A stretch of DNA of 64,000 bases from Halobellus captivus (GTDB lineage Archaea > Halobacteriota > Halobacteria > Halobacteriales > Haloferacaceae), in NCBI RefSeq assembly GCF_003697845.1, contig NZ_RDQE01000003.1, positions 211,174-275,173 on the forward strand, in the 5' to 3' direction. This document shows positions 46,128 to 55,096 of this stretch, piece by piece (position 1 is the stretch's first letter; each line of letters starts with the position of its first letter). Under the pieces are notes generated by a model that saw only the letters and a program-made list of their open reading frames with translations, was not told where the DNA came from and did not search any database. Position numbers and translations under genes: made by a program.

Positions 46128-46222
46128 ACCCGCACTACGGTCCCCCCGCTTTTGCCCCTATCGACGCATGTCGGTCGAGAGGTGGCGTCGCGGGGTCGCG
46201 CCGATCGGTCCGGATCCACGAC

Positions 46223-46792
46223 TCAGAACCCCTCGGAGCCGCCGCCCTGCCGTCTGGCCGACGAGATGAGTCCCTCGACGGGCTCGGTGTACTCGTAGCC
46301 GGGGATCACGCCTTGGACGTAGGTCCCCTCGACGAAGTCGATCAGCGCGCCCGCGTCGTCGACGCCGCGCCGCTCGTTTACGTCCGTCAGCTCGAAGTTC
46401 ACGACGATCGTCCCGCCGTCGCGCTCCACCCGCGGGTCGAACTCGCGGTTCCCGCGAGTCACCCCGCCGACGTCGACGACGCGGCGTTCGAACGTCTCGT
46501 ACCAGCCCGTCTCGACCACGTCGGCCACCTCGTCGACGGTCACCGCCGACAGCGTCGGGACGCGGACGGTGACGAGGAAACGGATCCGACCGTCCTCAGG
46601 AGACGGTTCGGCCGACACTTCGGCGTCGAAGGCGGTCGTCTCCGACGTCCAGGCCTCGTCGCCGGCGGGCTCGAACGAGCCGTGGTCGCGGAAGGCCCGG
46701 CGGACGCGACTCGGGAGTCCGTCGGTGGCGGCGTCCGGCTCGACGGCGGCGTCGCGATCCCCGCCGTCGCCCTCGCGTTCGCTCTCGCACAT
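46223..46792 (-). CDS. DUF5813-type haloarchaeal protein
   Basis: 189 residues from the ATG at 46792. An acidic low-complexity N-terminus (SEREGDGGDRDAAVEPDAA) is followed by a beta-rich domain: FEPAGDEAWTSETTAFDAEV, IRFLVTVRVPTLSAVTVDEV, and FDPRVERDGGTIVVNFEL. It ends in a helical part (DAGALIDFVEGTYVQGVIPG). It resembles the haloarchaea-specific DUF5813 family; no function is known. The long frame upstream of 46792 is antisense to the next gene and is rejected. It is divergent from the ATP-grasp gene. Confidence 0.78.
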   Translation of the reverse strand: MCESEREGDGGDRDAAVEPDAATDGLPSRVRRAFRDHGSFEPAGDEAWTSETTAFDAEVSAEPSPEDGRIRFLVTVRVPTLSAVTVDEVADVVETGWYETFERRVVDVGGVTRGNREFDPRVERDGGTIVVNFELTDVNERRGVDDAGALIDFVEGTYVQGVIPGYEYTEPVEGLISSARRQGGGSEGF

Positions 46793-46921
46793 ACCACGAA
46801 CGAGGGGCCGCATCGTACAAAAGGCCCGTGTCCTCGGGAGCGACGACTGCCGGCCGTCATCGATGGGGGCACGTCGGGCCGGTACTGGTGTGCCTTTGTG
46901 TCCGGACGCGAGAGGAACCGT

Positions 46922-48235
46922 ATGGCAGACCGCTTCCGCTCGACCGAGGGGTTGATCGACGCGCTCGCGGACGCGTCGTTCGACCGACCGCCAGCGCTCG
47001 TCAGCAACGCACACGTCACCGGCCTCGGGGTCGCCCGCGCGCTCGACGCCCACGGCGTGCCCGTGATCGCGCTCGACCGCGCCGCCGGCGACGGAACGGA
47101 GCCCGTTACCCACGACGGGCTCGCACCACCGTCCGAGGCCGTCGACTTCGCCGGCGCGGTCACCTACCCGCTCGACGACTTCGACGGCTTCCGCGAGGAC
47201 GTGGAGGCGATCGTCGACGCCGCCGGCACCGAGGCGGTCGCGTTCGGCTGTATGGACGAGTGGGCGCTCGTGTACGCGGAGGCCGACCCCGACGGGGTCC
47301 GGCTCCCCTACTCGGGGATCGACACGATCGACGACGTGTTGAACAAGTCGCGGCTGTACGCGACCTGCGAGGAGCTCGGCATCCCGTACCCGGAGACGTA
47401 CCGGCTGGGGGGCGGGAGTGAGGAAGGGAGCGATGGCGGGACGATCGACGAGGACGCCCTCGAGGAGGCGGTCGACGCCCTCGGCTTCCCCCTCGTGGTG
47501 AAGCCCGCCCGTAAACGCGAGTTCGAGGAGGCCTTCGGCACGAACGTGCTCACCGTCGCGGACCGCGAGGAGCTCGAGGAGGTCGTCGCGGGCGCGGCCG
47601 CCGAGGGCGTCGAGGTGATGGCCCAGAACCGAGTCGACGTCGCGACCGGGAGGGACCACTCGCTGGCGTCGTACGTCCCGCCCTCGGGCGTCGACGACGC
47701 GCTCGCGGTCGTCGGCAACGCCGCGGTTCGGTACCCGCTCCAGTTCGGCACCTCCTGTCTCGTCGAGGTCGCCGACGAGCCCACGATCGAGGAGCGGGCG
47801 CTCGCCGTGCTCGAGGACGCCGGCTACCACGGGATCAGCGAGGCGGAGTTCGTCTACGACGACGAGCGCGAGGAGTTCCTGTTGCTCGACGTCAACACGC
47901 GGCCGTGGAAGTGGATCTCGCTGCCGGTCGCCGCGGGCGCGAACCTTCCCATGGCCGCGTACGCGTCCGTCACCGACGCGGAGTACGACGCCGAGGGAGT
48001 AGATCCGAACGAGTCGGCGCGATGGGTGTACCTGCGCGACTACCTCTCGCTTCTGGCCGGCGACGACCCCTTCTGGGACCAGCTGTCGGCCGACGACTGG
48101 CGGCGGCTCGTCTCCGGCTCCTTCGAGCAGGAGGGCGACCTGACCACCGGGATCTACCGCCCCTCGGATCCGGGACCGGCCGCGAAGCTGTTCGAGACGG
48201 AGTTCATCGACCGGGAGTACTACTGCTCCTGTTGA
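46922..48235 (+). CDS. ATP-grasp family ligase (carboxylate-amine ligase-like)
   Basis: 437 residues. An N-terminal pre-ATP-grasp domain (PALVSNAHVTGLGVARALDA) is followed by an ATP-grasp fold: STIDDVLNKSRLYATCEELG-like entry near residue 135, FPLVVKPARKREF with the ATP-binding Lys, and the metal-binding acids in YHGISEAEFVYDD and LLLDVNTRPWKW. The family joins a carboxylate to an amine, or carbamoylates, with ATP. The haloarchaeal members may act on peptides or cofactors; the substrate is unknown. The ATG at 46922 matches the fold start; earlier frame is antisense to the DUF5813-type gene. Confidence 0.86.
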   Translation: MADRFRSTEGLIDALADASFDRPPALVSNAHVTGLGVARALDAHGVPVIALDRAAGDGTEPVTHDGLAPPSEAVDFAGAVTYPLDDFDGFREDVEAIVDAAGTEAVAFGCMDEWALVYAEADPDGVRLPYSGIDTIDDVLNKSRLYATCEELGIPYPETYRLGGGSEEGSDGGTIDEDALEEAVDALGFPLVVKPARKREFEEAFGTNVLTVADREELEEVVAGAAAEGVEVMAQNRVDVATGRDHSLASYVPPSGVDDALAVVGNAAVRYPLQFGTSCLVEVADEPTIEERALAVLEDAGYHGISEAEFVYDDEREEFLLLDVNTRPWKWISLPVAAGANLPMAAYASVTDAEYDAEGVDPNESARWVYLRDYLSLLAGDDPFWDQLSADDWRRLVSGSFEQEGDLTTGIYRPSDPGPAAKLFETEFIDREYYCSC

Positions 48236-48309
48236 GGGGGTGCGGGCGCTCCGGATGACCGCCCGCGAGACGACTCAGCGGATGGCCACGAGTTGTGGCG
48301 TCTTCGCCT

Positions 48310-48794
48310 CTACTGTGCTAGCAACCCACCGTCGATAACAATCGGTTGTCCCATGACGTACGAGGCGTCCTCGGAACAGAGCCAGACGACGGCGTCGGCT
48401 GTCTCTTGGGAGTCACCGAGACGCCCTTCAAGTTCACGTCGATCATCCGGTCCCACTCCGCCTCGTCGTACTCGGCGAGACGAGTCCCCTCATCCGCGAT
48501 GCCCGCGTTGTTGTGTGCGAAGTCCAGCCCACCGTACTCGTCGAGCGCCGTCCGTACCATCGCGGCTACGTCGTCGGAGTCGGTGACGTCCGTCCTGACG
48601 AACGTCGCTTCGCCGCCGTTATTCTTGACCATCTCGACCGTCCCGTGGCCACCGTCCTCGTCGATATCGGCGACGACGACTTTCGCTCCCGCCTCGGCGA
48701 ATCGAAGCGACGACTGACGACCGATCCCCGACCCACCACCAGTAACGACCGCGACTCCGTCTGTATTCCGTTCGTGATCTGAACTGACACGCCG
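48310..48794 (-). pseudogene. Short-chain dehydrogenase with internal deletion and no start codon
   Basis: On the minus strand the SDR start VAVVTGGGSGIGRQSSLRFA, the cofactor strand KVVVADIDEDGG, NNAGIADEG and MIDVNLKGV are in one frame. The frame is open only from a TAA at 48795 and lacks an ATG. After NLKGV the sequence jumps straight to GRLGDSQETADAVVWLCSED and YVMGQPIVIDGGLLAQ in another frame. About 100 codons including the catalytic Ser and YxxxK are lost. The join falls in GGGCGTC (near 48420-48427), which can be read as part of both sides. Confidence 0.88.
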
Positions 48795-48890
48795 TTAGAC
48801 GTGACATGATAACCGTTCACAACTTCTCGTAAGAGACGTATCGTCGCTCGTTTCGGTATACTCAAACACCGGGAGAGTGACGTCCGGTTC

Positions 48891-49817
48891 GTGAACCGGT
48901 ATCGAAACGGGGGTCTATTTCTCACCCTCTGTCTCATTTGGGGAACGACGTTCGTCGCGATCAGCGCTGGTCTGTCACACTTCCCTCCGGTGCTTTTCGC
49001 CGCGTTTCGGTACGACCTCGCCGCGATACTGCTCCTCGCGTACGTCTATCACGCGAGGGATATATCGCGTCCACGGAAGCGAAACGAGTGGGCGGAGGTC
49101 GCCGTCGGTGCGGTGTTTCTCATCGCTGCGTATCACGCGTTCCTCTTCATCGGCCAACAACATACGACCGCCGCGACGGCCGCGATCATCGTGAGTCTCA
49201 CCCCGGTTCTCGCGGCGGGCTTCTCGCGAGCGTTCGTCCCGGAATATTCGCTGACCCTGATCGGCGGTGTTGGCCTCCTGTGTGGCGTGGCTGGCGTGGT
49301 CGTCATCGCACGTCCCGACCCAGCGAACCTGCTGTCGTCGGACGTGGTCGCTACGGGCTTCGTCTTCTGTGCCGCTTCAGCGATGGCGCTCGGAAGCGTC
49401 CTCTCGCGCCGGATCGAGACGTCGCTCCCCACGCTCACGATGCAGGCGTGGGCGATGCTCGGCGGATCGGTTCTCATGCACGTGGTGAGCATCTCGATGG
49501 GGGAACCGATCGACGTCGAGGCTTGGACGCACCCGGAAGCGATCGGCTCGTTAGCGTTTCTCGTGATCGTTTCGAGCGTACTCGGATTTTTCCTCTATTT
49601 CACCCTGCTCGAGGAGCTCGGTCCGGTCGAACTCAACATGGTTTCGTACGTCGCACCTGCCATCGCCGCGGTCGTCGGCTGGCTCTACCTCGGTGAATCG
49701 ATCCGTCCCTCGACGGTCCTTGGATTCGTCCTCATCGCCATCGGATTCGTCCTCACGAAGCGGCGTTTCATCGCACGGGAGCTTTCGGCACTGAAAGTCG
49801 AATCGACGGTGGAGTGA
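48891..49817 (+). CDS. EamA/DMT-family transporter
   Basis: 308 residues with ten membrane helices in two EamA halves. The first begins LTLCLIWGTTFVAISAGL and holds HTTAATAAIIVSLTPVLAAG; the second begins FVFCAASAMALGSVLSRRIE and holds LGPVELNMVSYVAPAIAAVV. The start is GTG. Members export amino acids, metabolites or drugs; substrate unknown. It follows the SDR pseudogene divergently and lies in an accessory stretch with MATE and TetR genes. Confidence 0.9.
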   Translation: MNRYRNGGLFLTLCLIWGTTFVAISAGLSHFPPVLFAAFRYDLAAILLLAYVYHARDISRPRKRNEWAEVAVGAVFLIAAYHAFLFIGQQHTTAATAAIIVSLTPVLAAGFSRAFVPEYSLTLIGGVGLLCGVAGVVVIARPDPANLLSSDVVATGFVFCAASAMALGSVLSRRIETSLPTLTMQAWAMLGGSVLMHVVSISMGEPIDVEAWTHPEAIGSLAFLVIVSSVLGFFLYFTLLEELGPVELNMVSYVAPAIAAVVGWLYLGESIRPSTVLGFVLIAIGFVLTKRRFIARELSALKVESTVE

Positions 49818-50049
49818 CGTTTTGAAGATACGGGACAACTCCACCCCTGGCTCGTCCTGACCGCAGAGAGTGAGAATCCAGTACTCTCCGTGGTCCTTAA
49901 CGGAATTTTGCTTTCTCTTCGGCCCGATCCGCCATCGGGCAACGTCGACGGTCAGTGGGAAGCCCTCTCGAAGGTCTCTCGGATCCTTCGTGAATCCTCG
50001 TTGCGGGCCCGTCGATCAGCGATCTCCGGCGGTACTGATCACGCTACGC
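49818..50049. other. Gap between convergent transporter genes
   Basis: 232 bases of lower G+C content than the neighbours, with no supported gene or RNA. It may carry terminators (CTTAACGGAATTTTGC near 49897 is AT-rich) but no clear structure. Confidence 0.4.
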
Positions 50050-51507
50050 CTAGTCGTCCGTCAAGTCCACATCCGCCACTGGACCGTCCACTTCCTCAGC
50101 GATCGCTCGTCCAGTGAGGTCTCCGCTGCGCCAAGTTCCACGGCGATACCATGCGTACGCGATCACTGCGCCGATAACGTTTGAGACCGCGAACGACAGC
50201 CAGATGCCGGTCTCGCCGATCCGGCTGGCGGCGACCCACGCGATCGGGAATCGAATGATACCGAGCATCAGTACCGAGATAGCCGCGGCGGTGAGCGTCT
50301 TTCCGGCCCCCCGAAAGCTCCCGGTGTATGCGCGCATGATGCCGATGAAGCCGAACGTCAACGCGACGATCCGGAGGAACTGCGAGCCGACTGCCACGAC
50401 ACGGACGGCATCGGCTTGATCGGCGCCGACGAACACGGAGACGATCGGTTCGGGGACGAGAAAGACGATGACACCGGCCACCGAGAGGACGGCGAACAGC
50501 GTCTTGGCGGCTAGATTCGCGGCTCGTGCTGCCCGGTCGGGCTTTCCTGACCCGATGTTTTGACCGGTCATCGTCTCGACGCCGCGGGCGACCGCGATCG
50601 CCGGGAGGAAGACCACGGAGAACACGCGCGTCCCGATCCCGTAGGCGGCCACGACCGGATCGGGAAACAGTGCAACGATGAACAGCAGGAGGTTCATCGA
50701 AACCGCCCGTCCGGTCCCCTCGATCGAGGCCGGCAGTCCGATACGGACGAGCCGCTGCAGGTAGCTCGCGTCGGGCACCATATCTCGGAGGTTGATCTGG
50801 ACGCCACGCACCCCGCGGAACATGACAGCGAGCCCGACGACCAGCGCCAGAGCCCGGGAGAACACGGTTGCGATCGCCGCGCCCTCGATCCCGAGTGCGG
50901 GGAACGGTCCCCACCCGAAGATAAGGAACGGGTCGAGTGCGATGTTGAGCACGACCGACCCGAACATCACGAGCATGGGTGTGATCGTGTCGCCGTACCC
51001 GCGCATGAGCGCGATGAACACCGCGAAGCCGAACATGGCTACGAGTCCCAACGAGATGACCTCCATGTAGCTCGACGCGAGGGGCAACACGTCCGCCGAC
51101 GCGCCCATGAGGTCAAGAAACTCTCCGACGAAGAGGAAACCGACACCGCCGAGGACCACCGAGGCGAGCACTGAGAACGTCACCGTCTGGGATGCGGCGT
51201 ACTCCGCCTCACGCGGTTCGTCCGCACCGGTGTACTGAGCCACGAGGACGCTCCCCGCGACGGAGATCCCCATCCCGAGCGAGATCAACAGGAAAACGAG
51301 CGGAAACGCGAAGCTGATCGCCGCGAGCGCGTCCGTACTATACTGTCCGAGCCAGAACGTATCCGCGAGGTTATACGCCGTCTGGAAGAGATTCGTGACG
51401 ACGATCGGCATCGAAAGGAAAAACAGCGGTTTCGCGATCCCTCCCGAGGTAAGATCGAACTCTTCGGGGCCCTTGAACAGCGCGTCGATACGGTCAAACA
51501 GCCCCAT
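50050..51507 (-). CDS. MATE-family multidrug efflux transporter
   Basis: 485 residues with twelve membrane helices and the NorM/DinF-type fold. Marks are IAKPLFFLSMPIVVTNLFQT, NLADTFWLGQYSTDALAAIS, VAQYTGADEPREAEYAA, and in the second half IGLPASIEGTGRAVSMNLLL and MTGQNIGSGKPDRAARAANL. The N-terminal linker (DALFKGPEEFDLTSG) and the acidic tail are soluble. It exports drugs or cations with Na+ or H+. It is divergent from a TetR regulator with an operator between them. Confidence 0.93.
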   Translation of the reverse strand: MGLFDRIDALFKGPEEFDLTSGGIAKPLFFLSMPIVVTNLFQTAYNLADTFWLGQYSTDALAAISFAFPLVFLLISLGMGISVAGSVLVAQYTGADEPREAEYAASQTVTFSVLASVVLGGVGFLFVGEFLDLMGASADVLPLASSYMEVISLGLVAMFGFAVFIALMRGYGDTITPMLVMFGSVVLNIALDPFLIFGWGPFPALGIEGAAIATVFSRALALVVGLAVMFRGVRGVQINLRDMVPDASYLQRLVRIGLPASIEGTGRAVSMNLLLFIVALFPDPVVAAYGIGTRVFSVVFLPAIAVARGVETMTGQNIGSGKPDRAARAANLAAKTLFAVLSVAGVIVFLVPEPIVSVFVGADQADAVRVVAVGSQFLRIVALTFGFIGIMRAYTGSFRGAGKTLTAAAISVLMLGIIRFPIAWVAASRIGETGIWLSFAVSNVIGAVIAYAWYRRGTWRSGDLTGRAIAEEVDGPVADVDLTDD

Positions 51508-51653
51508 CAGCGGGACGCCTCCCCACGACTCCGACGGTTATCAATCGAAGGTCGCCGTCCGGCCGAGGACCGCCTTCCGATGTCCCCACCCGTATCCGTA
51601 TCGAACGTCCCCGTCGGGATCACCGTAGATATGTGGTCCATCGTCGTTGATAT

Positions 51654-51686
51654 CGAACTTACTGACTAGTTAGTCAAAAAAGTTCG
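51654..51686. promoter_or_regulatory. Nested inverted-repeat operator between MATE and TetR genes
   Basis: Inner repeat TGACTA-GT-TAGTCA (51663-51676) lies inside an outer repeat CGAACTT (51654-51660) and AAGTTCG (51680-51686), with near-symmetric spacers of two and three bases. It sits in the shared promoter region, 150 bases from each start. This is the expected operator for a dimeric TetR repressor controlling the exporter and itself. Confidence 0.65.
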
Positions 51687-51822
51687 GAAGTCGGATACGA
51701 TAGCTATATCCGTGCCTCACAGGAGTTAAAGCATGATATAGAAGTGATCTTTGGGTAAGTTTCGAGGATCAAGGCAGGCATAGTCGCAATCGTTATTCCC
51801 TCGTGGTCGGAACCCTCCCGGT

Positions 51823-52425
51823 ATGGCAGAACCCTCGGGGCGGACCTTCTCGGACGCGGACGAGGAGATCATGCGAGCGACCTACCGCGCGCTCCGCGAA
51901 CACGGCTACGCCGACCTCACGATAAAGCAGATCGCGGAGGAGTACGGCAAGTCGACCGCCGCGATACACTACCACTACGACACGAAGGAGGACCTGTTGG
52001 CGGCGTTTCTCGACTACATTCTGAACCGGTTCGTCGCCTCCATTCGCGAGATCGAGACGACTGACCCCGAACAGCGTCTAACGGTTCTGCTCGATAAACT
52101 GCTCGTCGCGCCACAGGAGAACCCGGACCTGTCGGTCGCGCTACTGGAGATGCGGAGTCAGGCCCCCTACAACGAGGCGTTCGCCGAGCGGTTCCGGCAG
52201 AACGACGAGTACGTTCGCTACCTAGTCAAGGCCGTCATCAACCACGGCATCGACGAGGGTTCGTTCGCCGACGTCGACGCCGACCGCGTGACGCGGTCGC
52301 TGATGACGATCGTCGACGGCGCTCGCACTCGTTCGGTGGTGTTCAACGACGTGGGCGAGTACGAGCACGCGAGGCGGATCGCAGAGGAGTACGTGGACGC
52401 GATGCTCAGGGAAGTCGACGCGTAA
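51823..52425 (+). CDS. TetR/AcrR-family transcriptional regulator
   Basis: 200 residues. The N-terminal HTH (residues 10-56) reads IMRATYRALREHGYADLTIK, then IAEEYGKSTAAIHYHYDTKE with the recognition helix. The C-terminal ligand domain has nine-helix character and ends EEYVDAMLREVDA. TetR regulators usually repress a nearby exporter until a ligand binds. The divergent MATE gene is the likely target, and a nested inverted repeat lies between them. Confidence 0.94.
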   Translation: MAEPSGRTFSDADEEIMRATYRALREHGYADLTIKQIAEEYGKSTAAIHYHYDTKEDLLAAFLDYILNRFVASIREIETTDPEQRLTVLLDKLLVAPQENPDLSVALLEMRSQAPYNEAFAERFRQNDEYVRYLVKAVINHGIDEGSFADVDADRVTRSLMTIVDGARTRSVVFNDVGEYEHARRIAEEYVDAMLREVDA

Positions 52426-52607
52426 CGTCGTCTGTGCGACGCCGTGAAGCTCCTCGCTCAGACTGAACTCGTTGACGATCGAATCCTAGCAGATGGCGTC
52501 GTTGAGGATATCGGGAAAGAGATCAGTAATGGTAACTGAGCCGTTTCTCGATTTCTTCAACTCGTCGCGACCGAACGCTTATCCCGTGTTGAGAACTACC
52601 ACGAAGT

Positions 52608-52877
52608 ATGAGTACGGGACGGGAGATCCGGCTGATCGAGGAGGAGGACGGACTCTGGTCGGCGATCGACGAGGAGACCGGCGTGGCCTCCAGCGGAGAG
52701 ACCCGTGAGGAGGCGCTGGAGATGCTGGACGAGGCGGTGTCACTCCACACGGGAGAGGCCGGCGAGCCGGTCACCGATGAGGACCTGGAAGAGTGGGGTC
52801 TCGATCCCGATTCTGTTCCCGATGAGGCGGGCGTTCCCGACGCGCCGTGGTTTAACGACGCGGACGAGACGGCGTGA
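52608..52877 (+). CDS. HicB-family antitoxin
   Basis: 89 residues. The partial RNase H-like HicB fold is seen in REIRLIEEEDGLWSAIDEET, GVASSGETREEALEMLDEAV, followed by an acidic tail (VTDEDLEEWGLDPDSV). A CGCTTATCC box about 30 bases before the ATG suits a leaderless transcript. The end overlaps the GTG of the HicA gene by four bases. The order antitoxin-toxin is common in archaea. Confidence 0.9.
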   Translation: MSTGREIRLIEEEDGLWSAIDEETGVASSGETREEALEMLDEAVSLHTGEAGEPVTDEDLEEWGLDPDSVPDEAGVPDAPWFNDADETA

Positions 52878-53125
52878 TCGTGGTCCGCCAGCGATTCAGC
52901 GGGTCGGGCATCGCGTCGGTACTGACGAACATGGGGTACAAGCCCGTCGATCGGACGGGGAGTCATCTCAAGCTGCGGTACGTTCACCCGGAGACCGGTG
53001 AGGTCCGGAACGTCACGGTCCCGATCGGACACGAGATCGGCGGGAACACGCTTCGGAAGATCGCCGACCAGTGCGGCGCGGAGGACTTCCACGCGTGGTG
53101 CGAGTGGATCGACGAGCACCGGTGA
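52874..53125 (+). CDS. HicA-family mRNA interferase toxin
   Basis: 83 residues beginning at a GTG. The double-stranded-RNA-binding-like HicA fold has the motif VLTNMGYKPVDRTGSHLKLR with the catalytic His in GSHLKL, then VTVPIGHEIGGNTLRKIADQ with its conserved G and the end helix. HicA cleaves mRNA and is neutralised by HicB, encoded just upstream with a four-base overlap. Confidence 0.92.
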   Translation: MIVVRQRFSGSGIASVLTNMGYKPVDRTGSHLKLRYVHPETGEVRNVTVPIGHEIGGNTLRKIADQCGAEDFHAWCEWIDEHR

Positions 53126-53173
53126 GGCACGGCGTCGGGTTTTAGCGACTTCTATCTTCTTTAGGAAGTTCGT

Positions 53174-53253
53174 ATGCGCTTAGAGTCGACCGGGAAGCCG
53201 GACCAGTACAAGTGTGGATGACCGACGACGAGCTCGAGGAGATCGGATTACGT
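53174..53253 (+). pseudogene. Remnant N-terminus of a tyrosine-type integrase
   Basis: MRLESTGKPDQYKC, then one base is missing so that GGATGA reads as a stop, then in the next frame MTDDELEEIGL. Joined, this reads YKCWMTDDELEEI, which resembles the start of haloarchaeal XerC/D-like integrases. The rest of the gene is gone. It lies about 100 bases from the 3' end of tRNA-Ile, a common integration site. Confidence 0.5.
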
Positions 53254-53354
53254 TTTTTCACCTCCTTCTCAGGAGCGTTAGAACGCCGAAATTGGGTGGC
53301 TGGGGAGTCCCAGCCCACCAATCCCGCACGGCCAAAGACCGTGCGTACAGTAGG

Positions 53355-53428
53355 TGGGCCAACACGGATTTGAACCGTGGACCTCCCGGTTATCAGCCGA
53401 GCGCTCAACCTGACTGAGCTATTGGCCC
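53355..53428 (-). tRNA. tRNA-Ile, anticodon GAT
   Basis: On the minus strand GGGCCAA pairs with TTGGCCC, with discriminator A. The anticodon loop CTGATAA sits in a CTCGG/CCGGG stem, giving GAT. The T loop reads TTCAAATC. It is 74 bases with no intron and no encoded CCA. Confidence 0.97.
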
Positions 53429-53542
53429 AGGTGAGCGCATCAGGTGCTTTCGTGGGTAGGATTTTAAGGGTTTCCTTTCAATAGCGCGCCGCCGTCACGC
53501 GGTTTGTGACCGGATCGCGAGACCCGAACGGGGTCCGAACGT

Positions 53543-54181
53543 TCACTCGGAGCGCTGCTCGCGGTCCGGATCGTCGTCCTCGACCGTGTACTCCACGTCG
53601 ACGACGTCCTCCGGGTCGTCGTCGGATCCGCTTCCCCTTGCTTCGCTACCACCGATGCCGCCCGAGGGACCCCCGTCGTCTCCGGACGAACCCGGAAAGC
53701 CGCCCGGGAAGTCCTCGGCGTCACCCGGGAACCCGCCGTCGCCTCCGGTGGCATCCCCGCCGGGGAAGCCGCCGATGTACACGTTTCCGGTGGCGAACCC
53801 GCCGGTCTCGCTGTCGATGTACGGGACGACGACGTACCGCTTGACCGCCATCCGGGTCGGGACCCGCGTGAGCGGCAACGCGAGGAGGAATCCGAGCGCG
53901 TCGGTGACCAATCCGGGGGTGAGCAGGAACGCGCCGGCGGCGATGAGGAGCCCGCCGTCGAGCAGCTCGTCGGTCGGGGGCTCGCCGCGAGCGAGCTTCC
54001 GTTGGACCCGCGCGAGCGTCGCGCGTCCCTCGGCGCGCAGGAGCAGCATCCCGAGTATCGCCGTCAACACGACGAGCCCGACGGTCATCGGCCACCCGAG
54101 TCGCGTCGCGACGAAGACGAGGAACAACGCGTCGGCGAGGGGGACGACGAGGAGCAACGCGAGCAGCGTTCGCGGGCGCAT
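53543..54181 (-). CDS. FxsA-family membrane protein
   Basis: 212 residues from the ATG at 54181. The FxsA core occupies about 1-130 with three or four helices (LLALLLVVPLADALFLVFVA, LVVLTAILGMLLL and GLLIAAGAFLLTPGLVTDAL), the last bearing the family's TPGxxTD motif. The tail is long, Gly/Asp/Ser-rich and disordered with no further helix. In bacteria FxsA protects against phage exclusion; its role in archaea is unknown. It is divergent from the DUF1405 gene. Confidence 0.88.
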   Translation of the reverse strand: MRPRTLLALLLVVPLADALFLVFVATRLGWPMTVGLVVLTAILGMLLLRAEGRATLARVQRKLARGEPPTDELLDGGLLIAAGAFLLTPGLVTDALGFLLALPLTRVPTRMAVKRYVVVPYIDSETGGFATGNVYIGGFPGGDATGGDGGFPGDAEDFPGGFPGSSGDDGGPSGGIGGSEARGSGSDDDPEDVVDVEYTVEDDDPDREQRSE

Positions 54182-54317
54182 GCCCCACGGTTCCGGCCCG
54201 GCCCCCATAGCCCTTTTCGTCGCGGACGAACGGTCCGATCAGGACCGCGACCGCCCGTCCCCGCCCGCCTCCGCCCGCGACCGCCACGGCTTTGAACCGG
54301 CGGGTCGAGCCACGGTC

Positions 54318-55025
54318 ATGGACATCGTCGGCGCGCTCGGCCGCGACCCGCCCGAGCGCGGATCCTCGGAGGACGGCCGACCGACTCGGTGGGTCGCGCC
54401 GCTCCCGGCGGCGCTGGAGGACGTCGCCTACCGGTTCGTCTGGGTCATCGTCGCGATCAACCTCCTCGGAACCGCCTTCGGCTTCTGGTACTACCGCTTC
54501 CAGTTCGCGCGGGTGCCCGTCGAGATGTGGCCGTTCGTTCCCGACAGTCCCGGGGCGACGCTACTCATCGCGCTCGCGTTCGCGTCGTGGGCGGTGGGCC
54601 GCTCCAGCGACACGCTCGCGGCCCTCGCCTTCTTCGGGAACGTCAAGCTCGGGCTGTGGACCCCGTACGTGCTCGTCGTCTTCTACCCCGAGTTCCTCGC
54701 GAACGCGGGGCCCGCGCTGTACGCGTTCCTGTTCGTGAGCCACCTCGGAATGGTGCTTCAGGCGTTCGTGCTCCACCGGATGACCGACTTCCCGGTTCGG
54801 GCGGTCGGGATCGCGACCGCGTGGTACACCGTCGACCTCCTGATGGACTACTTCGTTCCGGTGATCGGCGGGGTCACCCACACGTCGCTCCCGTACCGCG
54901 ACGGCCTTCCGTGGTTCACCACGACCGTCCTCCAGGTCGCCGCCGCGGGTGCGGTCGTACTCACCGTCGTGCCGATCTTCCTCGCGCTCTGGACCCGCGT
55001 CGAGACGCTTCGCGTTCAGGGCTGA
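54318..55025 (+). CDS. DUF1405-family membrane protein
   Basis: 235 residues with about six membrane helices. It begins with a soluble N-terminus, then FVWVIVAINLLGTAFGFWYY, the polar WPFVPDSPGATLL loop typical of DUF1405, and closing helices. The family is found in archaea and Firmicutes; no function is established. It is divergent from FxsA and lies 70 bases upstream of an enolase-superfamily gene on the same strand. Confidence 0.88.
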   Translation: MDIVGALGRDPPERGSSEDGRPTRWVAPLPAALEDVAYRFVWVIVAINLLGTAFGFWYYRFQFARVPVEMWPFVPDSPGATLLIALAFASWAVGRSSDTLAALAFFGNVKLGLWTPYVLVVFYPEFLANAGPALYAFLFVSHLGMVLQAFVLHRMTDFPVRAVGIATAWYTVDLLMDYFVPVIGGVTHTSLPYRDGLPWFTTTVLQVAAAGAVVLTVVPIFLALWTRVETLRVQG

Positions 55026-55096
55026 GCCGTTTCGCGGGTCGAACGAATCCTCGGTTACGACGCCTGTTTAAGTCCCCGGGCGGCGTCGGACGACCC

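Noticed and set aside
52447-52545. 33-codon frame reading VKLLAQTELVDDRILADGVV and onward
   Set aside because: It looks vaguely coding and might be a gene remnant, but it is too short, with a GTG start and no recognised family.
53254-53300. Hairpin CTCCTTCTCAGGAG as a second IS200/IS605 end
   Set aside because: The stem is only four bases and the terminal TCAA is missing; the preceding T6 run is more likely a terminator.
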